From: Ariolimax columbianus
Taxonomy: Eukaryota > Mollusca > Gastropoda > Stylommatophora > Arionidae
Assembly: GCA_036924085.1 (NCBI GenBank)
Contig: JAVGWX010000009.1
Location: forward strand, 64,704,512-64,768,511
Length of the DNA stretch: 64,000 nt
Direction: 5' to 3'
Positions within the stretch are counted from its first letter, which is position 1; the number at the start of each line of letters is the position of its first letter. Positions 43,901-56,589 of the stretch are shown here, piece by piece. A program made the translations under genes and the position numbers. The notes under the pieces were generated by a model. It had not been told where the DNA came from. It saw nothing but the letters and a program-made list of their open reading frames with translations, and searched no databases.

Positions 43901-46900
43901 GGTCAATGGTCAGTATCCATGTAGATGTTAGGAATAACCCTAGAATCTGTTATGTTTCTTCTCTGCGTGTCTGATGAGAATGAAATCGATTTGGAACGCT
44001 ATGTCTATGTTGTTCCACCTGTACCACGTTTTGACATGACTGCGTCGGTGCTGGAAGATGGTGGTATTTGTTATTATAAACCCCTGCTCAATACATAAGT
44101 TAATAAGTTCCTCTCTTTTGCTGTTCTGTTCTAAAGAGGTGTCACTGTGGAACCATAGGCAGCATTCGTGAGATGATCTTTTTATTTCCGTTCTTCCATT
44201 AAAGTCACCCATCACAATCAAATCATCCGTGTCGTTAGCGTCATAAAGGCTCTGGAAAAATTCCAGCCTGTCCTCCACATTGCTGTTATCGCTACACATG
44301 GCGTAGACCTGGATCAGTGTCGTGGTTTTTCCACACTCCATCAATTGTAGGCATATCATTCTTTCACTGATGTATTCTGTGTTTGTAATGAATTTGGCCT
44401 TCTCGGGGTGAAGAAGAAAGCCAACACTGTGCCTGGCTCTTTCTGTGATGTTGACACCACTCCACAACAGAACAACAGAACAAACCTGCCATGTACCTCA
44501 TTGATGTTCGTTCCTTTCCTTCTTGTATCTGAAATGCTGAGGATCCAGACTTTAGCTTTACTCATAAACTTTACCAACTCTGGTGTCTTTAAAGCCTAGG
44601 TCAGTAACATTCAAAGTCACTACCTTAATCGTTCGCCTTATTCGTGACCTTTTCGCCTCACCTTGTTGTATTCTATTGCGACTTTCTTGATTTAGCTCCA
44701 TTATAAGTTTCAAGGCTTGCTAGGCCAATCACAGCATAGGTTAGGCTGTTTCTGCGCTAGGTGGAGCCTATCCCATCCCTAGCGGTCAGGGTCACTTAGC
44801 CGTCAGACCGGGTCACGCTTTCTCCAATGTGCTGATAACGATGGAGTTGAATAAACACTATATTAGGATGTTCACACAGTCTCAAATGTTTTATCACTGG
44901 ATTGTGTCATTCTGTGTCTGGCCCAACGAGATCTGAAGGGACTGTGTGCACTGGACCGTGGGAGTACGTCACAGGGTAGCCGGAATATTAATTCAAACAG
45001 CTGATGTCCATGCCAGGATAATCGGAAGGGAAAACACCACAGAATGAACAAATGAACTAATCCAAATGGAAAACATCGTGTTTCTGTTAACACGATGTAA
45101 GTTGTCAACGAGTGTAACTTCTAGTCAAATCCATGTCCCGAAGTCATCAATGGTCAACTAAAACACTAGAACAAAATGAATCCTGTGACCAGCTTGGCCC
45201 CATTTTAATACAGTTAGGGATAACTGCACGTCAACTAAAACACTAGAACAAAATGAATCCTGTGACCAGCTTGGCCCCATTTTAATACAGTTAGGGATAA
45301 CTGCACGTCAACTAAAACACTAGAACAAAATGAATCCTGTGACCAGCTTGGCCCCATTTTAATACAGTTAGGGATAACTGCACCAAAGCACTTTGCATGC
45401 TTTTGCTGTGGTGGTTTCTGTATACATTTTGTTTACATGCTGAGGTCACACCACTCTCTTTAGCCTAGTCACATTTTACATCATGCAGTGGTACTATTCT
45501 TTTCTTACCACTCTAGAGGATAACAGAAATAATGGGTCACTTTCTAGCTCAAGCAGATTGGTGTTTCATAATGTTATAGCTGACTTTGGTTATTTATCAA
45601 AAGGATTCAATACTAGCGTGGGCTAGTGGTTAAGTGACACTGCTCACAACCATAAGGTGCTGGGTTCGATCCCCGTCACAGCACCGGCCATTACCCCGGT
45701 GAAGCAAACCCTTAGAAAATGCAGTAGGAAGCAGACCCTTACATAAAATACATGCTGAAGTCAAATGCACTGGGCCTCAGGCGCAAAATAAAAACCACAG
45801 TGCAACGCACACCGCCTTGGAGATTAAAGAAATAAGGCGAACGCGAAAAGAAAAGGAAAAAAAGGGATTTATATATATATTCTATAATAGACAAGAAAGA
45901 ACTCTAGAACTAACAATGGGAACATACTCCAATAACTTCCATTGCAGCAATAGAGGCACTGAAAGATGCTGTTGAGTTTGTAATCCAAGATGAAAACATT
46001 GTAATCTATACCTGACTGATGCAGCATCAATATTAGCAGTTCTAAAACAAAAGATGGAGATGAACAAAAAGATAAGGATCTCGGCTCTACATGCACTATC
46101 TGACACAGCTTTCAGTAGAACATTTAAGATTGGTCATTCAGTGGATGCTCTCTCACAGCAATATCAAAGACAATGAAGTTGCAGACAGACTAGAAAAGTT
46201 TGGATGAGCTTCCCCACAGACCTGAGCATCATGTATAATGAGGCCAATACCATAATTAAAGCCAACTTCAGGGTAAAAGAAGAGACCCTTACATAAAATG
46301 CATGCTGAAGTCGGATGGACTGGGCCAACAGGTGCAAAATAAAAACCACAATGTAACGCTCGCCGCCTTGTGGAATAGAAATTTAAGGCGAATGCAAAAC
46401 AAAAAAAATCTGTGCAGAAGTAAAACAGCCTTACAAACAATGGGATCTTTAGGAAAAGAAACTGGTATGCTGATTTGAGCATGAATGATGAAGGTGAAGA
46501 TTTGGGGGCACCATATTTGTTTGGAGGGGGGGGGGGTCGAAGGGGAAGAGGTGTTAGAATAGAGCCACTACATCTAACAACTATACATGTCGTCAGGAGG
46601 GTTGTATGTTAGAAGTGATACTTTGTTTTACATGATGAGTGGTCAGCTCCATGCACAACCTTGCTTAGTTGTTTTTAAGGCATGTTAAAAAAAAATGTCA
46701 TGCAGTATTTTTCCCATTGCTGGGGTAGTCACAGGGTAGTAGTAAAATATATTGAGATGAGAGAATACCCTATAACACACACTAATGTCCAGGATGAAGT
46801 GTTCAGAGATTTAATTTCACCATGTACCACATCAAAGACCAACTAAAGTAAAGATATAGAAAATAGCATGTATAAGGAAAATTTAAGAAATGAAAACAAC

Positions 46901-49352
46901 AATGGAATTCAGTGACGACTTGGCACTACAGCTATAATCAAATGCAAAATAAAATAAGTATATTGACGACATGTCATATAAATTGAAACTGATAATAAAT
47001 TACACCAAAAAAAACACAGATTATGACAATAAATGCAACTAACGACAATCAGTATTGCATTGAGTGACACTCCAGTATATGCAACTAATTACATGTCTTG
47101 AAAACGTAGGTATTGTGAATGGAAAAGCACAAGAATTCTCATTAGCTTATACTGTGAGCAATCTGCTGCCACTGGCAGACTTTACTGTCCATGCCATATT
47201 CTTAACAGCTTCTTCTTCAATCAAATGATGCTATGCTTCTAGCTCAGTAAGGTTCACAAAAGAGACTGTGTTTCAGGTCTTCACCTGTTCCCCACAGCTT
47301 TTTGAGCATGGTCACTCCCCCGAACCAGACTGCCTCTCTTTTGTCTGAATAAGTAATACAGTCCTGTAGAATATGTTCTAATGTATGCTCCACAGTCACA
47401 GGTTGGCATTTGTTCTGCAATATCCCTTTCTGTCTGAAGATCTTTGCCTATCTCTGCCAAGTTTGTCAATGCTGTCATTTTCTGGCTTGTATTCTTTGTG
47501 CTGATCTCTTCATTTTGTCCTCTTGGATTGATTGATGAGTGTCTTTGCTTCTTTATAGCTCTGTGGATTTCAAGTCTGTATGCTGCCACTTCCGACTTTG
47601 GCAAGCTCATCTGCCTTCTCGTTTCTAAGGATCCCACAGTTGGCGGAAATCCATTGTAGGACTAGATCTGTATTTTGGGACAGCAACCTGATGTTATATT
47701 TTATTTTGTTAGAGAGTCTATCTTGTTTGAAACTTGAGATGGCTTGGAGCACACAGGTATACTGCAGACTCAAGGCCCACCTCCAAAGAATGGGCCATAT
47801 GCAGACTCAAGGCCCACGTCCACAGAATGGGTCTTGGAGACACCACCATGTGCATTTGCGGAACGCCCAAGCAAACACAAAAACATAACCTGCAGGACTG
47901 GCCTGGAGAAGTGACCATACTCGAAAAGCTGTGCGGAATCAATGAAGAACTGATGCGTAGTCTCCTTTGTGAACCTCACAGGTCTAGAAGCATAACATCA
48001 GTTGATCAAAGAAAAAGAAAATTGACCATGTATAGATGAAAAAATATGACTGCTCAAGTATGCGCTCTGTCCCCTTTTCTGTTTAACACTACACAGATGA
48101 ATGTTCTGACAGATAGGGAAAATGCCAGGACTCAGTATGAATAAGTCTCATGTATGTCAATTACACAGATCTGCTCACTGAAAGCGAACAAGAACTGTAG
48201 AAATTGGGGATTCAAATAGCCAACAAATGTTAAGTACATGAATTGGATATTGACACTGAAGAAATGAAAACTGTGATAGTTAACAAAGTAAACTGAAAAC
48301 CTGCTCTATAACAGTAGTTATTTTAATATCTACATTTTATTTTCATATGTACCATAGACATTCCGATATGCTAAATACAGATATACTCATGTAGAAATAG
48401 GGCATTCCTTAAGTTATATGCTCATAAATATTTTTATATCCCGGTTAGTGAATCATATCTCAAAATAGCCATTTCACTGGCATTGTGTATTATAGTTTGA
48501 TTTACAGTTCAATGTCATGTCAGGTTTTCAAGCCTCAGATCCTGGTTTGCAGTTAAATGACCCGCTTAATACATATTTTTTTTTCTGAGACCAGGTCATG
48601 TGTAGTAGTCGGTAGCTTATGTAAAGAGGGGAGGAGGAAACTGACTTCAGGTTGACAAATTGTGTGGTTTATTTGATTATGTTATCAATAACTTGGGTCT
48701 TTGAACCATCTTGTGGTTAGAGCTCCTGTTTCCCATAGCAAAGTTTCTTTCAATATGTCTCAGTCTACTCAGCTCTAAATGTACACCACACTTTGGAAAT
48801 TCAAGGGACTGATTGAGGAAGGCAAATGTTCATCACAACCAACAGAAAGCTGCTATGGGACTGCTCCCCCCCTCCCTCTCTCTCACTCACATATATATAT
48901 ATGTGTGTGCAAATATAATATACGAGGTGTGTTCAAATGAAACCGGAACACACTGCAACAAGCGAGCATATGTATGATGCGCATGATGATGTCACTTCTG
49001 GTGTAAACAGCACATACCAACAGTCAAGTTTAAAAAATTTCATAATTCTTCGACTCATAGTTTCCTCAGCAGACCGTTGAAAACATGGCGGTGTGAACGG
49101 AATCCGTCCAGAGTTGATCAGCAAACTTTCATTCGGTTTCTAACAGCTGAAGGATGTCAACCAGTTGACATTCATCACAGAATGCAGACAGTGTATGGTG
49201 ACAAAAGTGTGTCAAAGACAACAGTGAAGAACTGGACGACAATATATACATATACACACACATGCATACATAAACAAACGCATGCTCCGTTTCAACACCC
49301 CTCCCCCTTCTTTTCTATCTGTTGTCTCTCTCTCTCACTCTCTGTCTCCCCC

Positions 49353-49383
<31 letters not shown>

Positions 49384-52300
49384 ACAACTTTTGTTTAAAA
49401 AATTATTCTAACAGGAAGGGAACTACTTTAGGAATACTACTGTTTGTTTGTTGTATCTCAGCATTTTAATTCCTAGACTGATATAGCACAGGTAAAGACC
49501 TCATTGAATACAGATTTTTTTGGGGGGTTATGATACAAGGGCTGATTACATCACACCTATTATTGGCTGGTTCCTGAAAGTTACATTTATTTGTTTACCC
49601 AAGATAGAGTAATCAGTAAGGGCAGAAAACACAGTGAACAAGATAACAGCAGTAAGCGACTTATAACCAACTACTTACGTCAGGGTCAGTGAGCCAGAGC
49701 TGTCCATGACCATATTCCACCTCCAAGTTGCAGCCCTGATAACAGGGATCTGTGATCCTTATTCTCTTAGCCAGGACAAATGGTGAAGAAGATTGAGTAA
49801 TCAATGAGGTTTTTGTTTTATTTTTCTATCTACTAAACTTGCTTGTACTTGTTGTGAATCAATAGTATTTAAATATGTAGACTTGGGGTAAAAGACTATA
49901 GTTTGGTGGTAAGCGTATAGGGGACTCAAACAGACAAAAGTACAAATAATTTGTATTTATACATACTTTTGGCAACAGGGTGATTAAAAGTGGTTACTTC
50001 TTATGGCCAGCTCCATGACAGCGAGATGTTTCAGTCTACCAAGTTGAAAATGGGTAAGCGACTTGCAATCAGGGAAGGAAAGGAACTGTTAGCCAAGTTT
50101 TAGGATTTCAGTTATATCATCCGTCCATCTGTCATGCAATTTTTCTCATGCCATTTAATACAATCTTCTTATGGTATTTAGTGTCCTTTTGTCCACAGGC
50201 TCTACTCGTGCTTACAACCTCAGATCTAGTCTTCTTGAAACCACCAGAGTCAACACTTTGGAGAAGGTAAGGCCAACATATTAGCACATTCTACATCTTT
50301 CTCTTCTTTTATTGCTTTCCAAGATGCTCTTTGCTACTGGTTCTGTATCATGCTTCTGTCACAAGTTACTTTCAATATGTTTGGTTAATTTTATTGAGGC
50401 TTTCTTCTCAGTGTAGGTGTTATGATGGACTGTACAAGGGCACAGATACTCAAACAATGTACTTTACGACCAAATAGCCTTCATCAGGAACAAAGGACAG
50501 TGCAAATGAAAATATCAAAACTAATCTTGATGATAACAATGACACCCATTTACTTAGTCGTTCCTCTTCTATGCTCAAGCATGGAAACATGCCAGAGAAG
50601 ATGTGAGACTATTGTAGTTCTTGTCTTCCTCTACAGTTGAGTTTTTATCGTTATAGATATTATAGAGACTGTCATGTTGTTCCTGTTGAATGCCCACAAT
50701 GAGTAGGTTTACTCTTTTGTGCGTCCTAAAAAGGACGTTAAGTGGCGGATTGTTGTAGTTTCCTCACATCCCGAGCGTGATGATGGAGGTGGACCGGGGT
50801 CCTCCAGGCGGTCATGCTATGTTTGGCTTCATCTGCATGTCGCTCACTACTACGGGTATCAGCTTGTTAGCCAGACTGTTGTCTTTGACAACCGCCCGTT
50901 TCCAGGACGACCAGCGAGGAAGTCAGGCTAGGGTCTTGGCCAGTATATTTCCCTGGCCCTGGCCAACATTCTCTGATCAGTATGTTTTGCCTGAATAGAC
51001 ATTAGCTTCATCGTCCCAGAGTCTGTCATATGTTGTTACCTCTGCAGATTTGGAGTCATCCTTTGGAGAAAACAAATCTCTCGTTCTTTGCTTCCCATCA
51101 TTGTTGTGATAACTGATTTAATTTATTTCTGCAGATATGGTCAAACCATCATAATTGATAATACTCCAATTGAAGTAAGGCCAGGACCTAAGTTGGGAGA
51201 ATTGTGACATTACAGTACTTGTCCTATCTTGTCATTTGGACTACTTTCTTAATGGGTTGTGATCATTGCCCATGGATCACATCCATATATAGTGTGCTGC
51301 TTGAACTGCGATAAGCTCTGTTCTAGATTACTGTCTATTTAGCTGGATCAGGTTGACCTTGTTTCTTTTATTTTTTATGGTTCGATCAGCACAATACATC
51401 CCCTCAAACTCAGATCTACATCAGTTGCCGGAGCTGAAAATACACTTAACTGAGATGGCATTGGACTTGTAAAACATCAGTTCGCATGACCAGAGGAAAG
51501 AGAGGTGGAAGAAGAAAACAGAAACAAATACATTCACATACCTCAATGCCCCACCCCAGCGATATCAGAGAAGGAAAGGGCAACATAGAAAATGGGGCAC
51601 ACACTGACACCCTGCTGGCTGCATCCGAACCCTTCACTAGAACCCTTGACGATGTCTTGCCTCTGGAACACGTTAGGTTCAGACGAGAGAGTGAGGAAGA
51701 TCCTGCGCACATCTCCCACACTATAAACTTAAGGCCTTTAATTTATACACATGCTGAAAATGGTGACATGTAATAATGAACTTGTATTTATTTATGCTAT
51801 CAATATTTCACTTATTATTACACTCCTTCTGATATTATCCTGGAAAACATGTGGGTTATATTTTCTTATCTTAATTGTCTGTCTACATAATTCATCTGTC
51901 TACTTGGCTGTCTGTCTGTCTTAGTCCAGTATGTATGTGACAGAGCTCAGCTTATAAATACAAGCTGTCATGTTGCTTACATAAGCAAACATATAAGATA
52001 CAGGACATCATATCATCAATATATAGCTTTATTTACTTAATTCTTCTGGTTCCCTTTGGACTACAATGGATGCTCTCCCACAATCCCTATTTTTTTGGGC
52101 CATCTTCTTAAGCTTTATTCATGAGACTCCATCTGCACTGACCTCCTCTTCCACCATTCATCACATAATTCCCGTATTGATGAGTTTACTGATGTTGATG
52201 TATCTCACATTGCACTAGAGCCAGGAGGACCCTGATCCACCTTGTCAAGTACTCCTTGGGATGTAAGAAGAACCACTGTAACTTGCCACCAATTAAACAT

Positions 52301-55300
52301 CAAGAGTTAAATGAACTCTGTACAAGTGTCTGCCAACAACTATTCATCACCTGGTGTTCATTCAACTCCCCACTCTTCTCTTCCCCTGGTGGTCCAAATC
52401 CAGTGCATGTCTGGTTATATTGTCAGGTATGTTTATAAGATTGTATAAGATTTCTATTCTCTTCCCAGTCTGCATCTATAGTAATAATAAGTTTGCTTAG
52501 GTGTCTGATGCCTATTGCATTGATCGGCCACATCCATTGCCCACAGCTCCAGGCCTCGTTCAGAGAAAAGGGGGAGGCTGCTATTTCCTGAAGCCATACT
52601 GTGCGGGAATGGCCTCTTTTGCGCCTACAGCCGGTCGGGGAAAGTACTTTGGTGCCGAAGAACAATCTGTGGACCAGGGTTTCCTGGTCTTGCTATATGA
52701 TATGACCGAACAAAGAAACTCAGCGGTGGTTCAGTGTTTCTAAAATTTGATTGGAGGCCTGTTTTAGTAGAGACCTCGTGGATGTAGTCATGCCATTGGA
52801 TGCCCAGGATATGCCGCTGGTTGCGCGTTTGAAAAGCCTCTGGTCTTGAGATATCATATTTGAGTAATGTCCAGGTTTCAGAGCCGTAACGCAGAACTGG
52901 GACACGCAAGACTGGTAGATCAGAGCCGTAACGCAGAACTGGGACACGCAAGACTGGTAGATGAGGATTTTTGTTTTAAGGGAAATCTTGTTGTTACTCA
53001 ATAGGCATCAGATGTCGTGCATAGCAGATGGAGCTAGCACAATCCGCCTTGACATATCAGAACCGCTGCACCAATCAGATGAGATCATGCTGCAGAGAAA
53101 GTTCTATAATATCAGTATATAATATACAACTTTTTTATTAATAAAATCTATTTCATAAACAAAATACACTTATTCATGAACTTTCTGTATCATAACTCAA
53201 CTATATTTTTGTAGCACAGACCATGGGCGTACATGGCAGGATTGGTCAAGCCATGTGGATGATAAAGTCTTTCGCAAAGACGACGGCCTTCAGCGTAATC
53301 CTCACAACCCGAAAAAGGTATTATTGGAAGTCCATATAGATATAAGCGTCTTCTTTCTGCTCTATTCTTCTCCCTTTCCAATGTGGCTGTTAATCTATTC
53401 AGGGTAGCAGCAATTTACACAAAACATCAGTTGGTAGCAAAGCTCTGCTATAGCTAAGAAACTTAGTGCATCTTTTATTAAGTGCAGCACATTTGATTAA
53501 TTTATTGAAGTTCATTGTGACAAATCAAAAAGATTATTAAAAGGTAAAGGTGGTCCAATAGCAGATACAGCTGTTGGGGATGAAGTGTTAGAGACTTTAT
53601 TGTTTGATGTCTCAACCATTGTAAGATGGAATGACTAGTTCTCTACCTCATTGAGTATGCCAGCCCTGTATTAGGTTCTTATTTACAGCAGCACAGCTGG
53701 TTCAAATAATAATCTCCTGATCTGGACTCTCACCTTACAAACTGCACTTCAGCACACCCAGATGCCCCACTTCCTAGTTCATCTCTGGTGCCACTTACTT
53801 CTATAAGACAGTCATGAGATTTATTCTTCGTGTGGGAACGGCGTGGGCTAGTGGTTAAGTGACACGGCTCACAATCCGAAGGTGCTGAGTTCGATCCCCA
53901 TCACCCATGCATACACCGACGGTTCTGTAACAAACACTACACAGAACGGAGGGGCAGGAGCATTCCTGAACCTACCAAATGGCAGAAAAATAACACTGTC
54001 ATTCGCCACTGGTAAGTACACAAGCAATTTCAGAGCGGAGGCAGAGGCACTGAGGGCGGCAGTGGAAGAAATGGTAACACACAGTGAAAATGAGAGCCAT
54101 ATAGTCCTGCTGACAGATGCTCTCGCCGTAGTCACAGCGCTAAAAAGCCAGAAAAACACTGAGCTTAATGACTTAAGAGCAGCACTCTGCAAACTGTGCC
54201 AGCCGTCCACACCAAAAAGGGTAGTGGTACAGTGGGTCCCGTCACACTGCAACATCCAAGGCAACGAGGAGGCAGACAGACTGGCAAAAGAAGGTGCAAG
54301 GCTACCACAAACAGATACCAGTATGACGTACGAAGAGTCAAAACGGCTTATCAAAGCCAGATACATGACCAAATGGGAAACCGAACATACTGGTTACACC
54401 AAAAACGATGCCTATTACCAGTTGAACCGAAGAGAGCAGGTCGTTGTCTTCAGACTTCGCACTGGCCACAACAGACTGAGGTACCACCTATTCAACAAAT
54501 TGAAGATAGGGTGTACCGACGAATGCCCGTGCGGTACTGGTAAAATGACCACTGAACATCTGCTGCAGAACTGCCCGACATACGAGGATCAGAGAGAGCA
54601 GATGTGGCCATTGCCAGTGGAACTGCAAGACAAGCTCTATGGCAGTGGCGAGAGCCTCAGGATGACCGCCGCTTTTTTCGAAAAAATAATGGTTACTGTC
54701 TGACTGTGTACGCAGAAGAAGAAGAAGAAGAAGATCCCCATCACAGCACCGGCCGTTACCCCAGGGAAGCAAACCCTTAGAAAATGCAGGAGGAAGCAGA
54801 CCCTTACATAAAATGCATGCTGAAGTCGGATACACTGGGCCGACAGGCGCAAAATAAAAACCACAGTGTAATGCCTTTGGGATTAGAGAAATAATATGGC
54901 GACGCAAAAAAAAAAAAAAATTATATGTTTGCTGTTCTGTCTTTTTTATTTTTAAATACAAAAGATACATTGTCCTGCACAGTTCACAATTTGGTTCAAA
55001 TATCTGTGCTTTGAGGCTCCCGCTTTAGCTTTCAACAAGTCTTTTTACTCGGGTGTGAGAAAAGCTATGACAACCCGCCACTTTACGTCCTTTTCAGGGT
55101 GCACAAAAGAGTAATCTCACTCATTGTGGGCATTCAACAACAACAACTCAGGTTACGGAGAATGAAGAGTAATCCTCTTTAGCGTTCATCTTGAAAAAGA
55201 ATTCCTGGCAATGTATTGTAGTTTACAGCTAAGTTTTGCAATACCTGCGTCTTTCAGCCTGACACATCCGATTTCAAGATCATCATTGTTGGCACCAGGT

Positions 55301-56558
55301 TTGCCTTTCCTCTTTAATCTCTAATCTCTTAGCCAGTCTGTGTCCAGGGCCACCAATTGGAGGCAGGATAGAGCTAGAAGTCGCTGTCTGTTGTCAGCTC
55401 ATTCACTGCTGCATCCTTGGCCCCAAAGAGTAATGAGGGTCAGGAGAAACATACTGATCAAGACCCCCACCTCACATCTCCGTTCGTGCTCCTGGAAAAA
55501 GGCTGTGTCACAGCAGTCTGGCCAACGAGGTGGGATTGACATTATAACCTTCATATTGATGAGCTTGCTGGGTAGCCTCGCATTGCACTTCAGCCAGGAG
55601 TACCCTCATCCACCTTCTTAAGTATACTTCAGGATATAAGAAGAAACACTGTAACCTGCTACCAAAGAAATATCAAAATTTAACTTGAATATCTTCGATT
55701 AACTCTATTTATTCTTTGACAGCTATCAGACTACCTGCAAGGGGGTAAAGGTAGCCTACAAGAACAACAGGGCACAGCCACACATAAATTAAAGAGATAT
55801 CCAGATTAGATACCAGGAAATATTGTTTTAGTCACAGGGTGATGATTGCTTGGAATGCATTGCCACAGGAAATAGTGGAGTCAGGGTCAATGAATGCATT
55901 CAAGAATAAATTAGATGCGCATATTTGTTTTTAGGTCAAGTGAATATAAAATAAACTGGTTGTGTACACACTGTAGAGTCTTCTGAACCAGTAGAAAGAT
56001 GCTAAGTTAGTCCCATAGCAAACATTGCAGGCACGGATGAATTGTTAGAGACTTCATTCTACGAAGCCAAAGCTTGTTTATGAGGTGGGGTCAAGTTTCC
56101 TACTTGCTGCCATTCCGTCCCTAACAGTAAGCTATGCACCCATTTACTGCGGGGTTGAGATGAGCGTGTCAGCAGAAGAGTTGGACCCCATGCCGTACTG
56201 CGAACAACTTTTGCTTTATGCTACGCTAATAAGGTGCTCTAGTATTTGACTTTTATCAGACTACATACAAGGAGGTAGGTAAATTGAAGTCAGTTTCCTT
56301 TCTTATGAATTATCATCTTTGGTTACGTCATCTAGCTGGAGAATTCAGGTTTTAGAATGCCAGAGACTTGCATCTCCCTCCTTCTCCTGTTAGTAGGAAC
56401 CATATGACAATGAGAAGGCCAGGAACAGAGCTTTTGTTGTCAGAGGCTATTTGTTGTATTTACTTTGGGCGTCTTTAGTTACAATTAAGAGCTCAACCTC
56501 AGTTTCACATATGTACAAGACATGTTCAAATGAAACCAGATCAAACTGCAACAAGGGA

Positions 56559-56589
<31 letters not shown>

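Larger units (their letters stand above)
41861..50198 (+). other. Receptor intron 2 (8.3 kb)
   Basis: Donor gtaagt, acceptor tttgtccacag. Unique-looking AT-rich DNA fills 41861-43180, 48310-48900 and 49390-50198. The remainder is repeats listed separately. Confidence 0.8.
53840..54880 (+). mobile_element. SINE-1 copy split by a LINE-A insertion
   Basis: GCGTGGGCTAGTGGTTAAGT..GAGTTCGATCCCCATCAC (53840-53904) and GATCCCCATCACAGCACCGG..GGCGCAAAATAAAAACCACA (54733-54880) are the two halves of one SINE-1. LINE-A copy 3 sits in its B box and the repeated GATCCCCATCAC is the target duplication. Confidence 0.92.

Noticed and set aside
45611..45690. Functional tRNA gene
   Set aside because: A and B boxes are present but there is no closing acceptor stem, the family is multicopy with a common body, and another copy is split by a LINE: a SINE.
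51136..51174. Possible receptor exon between ctgcag and gtaagg, in a compatible phase (YGQTIIIDNTPIE)
   Set aside because: The exon at 53215-53317 fits the same position with the Asp box and correct phases on both sides, and this one lacks the motif.
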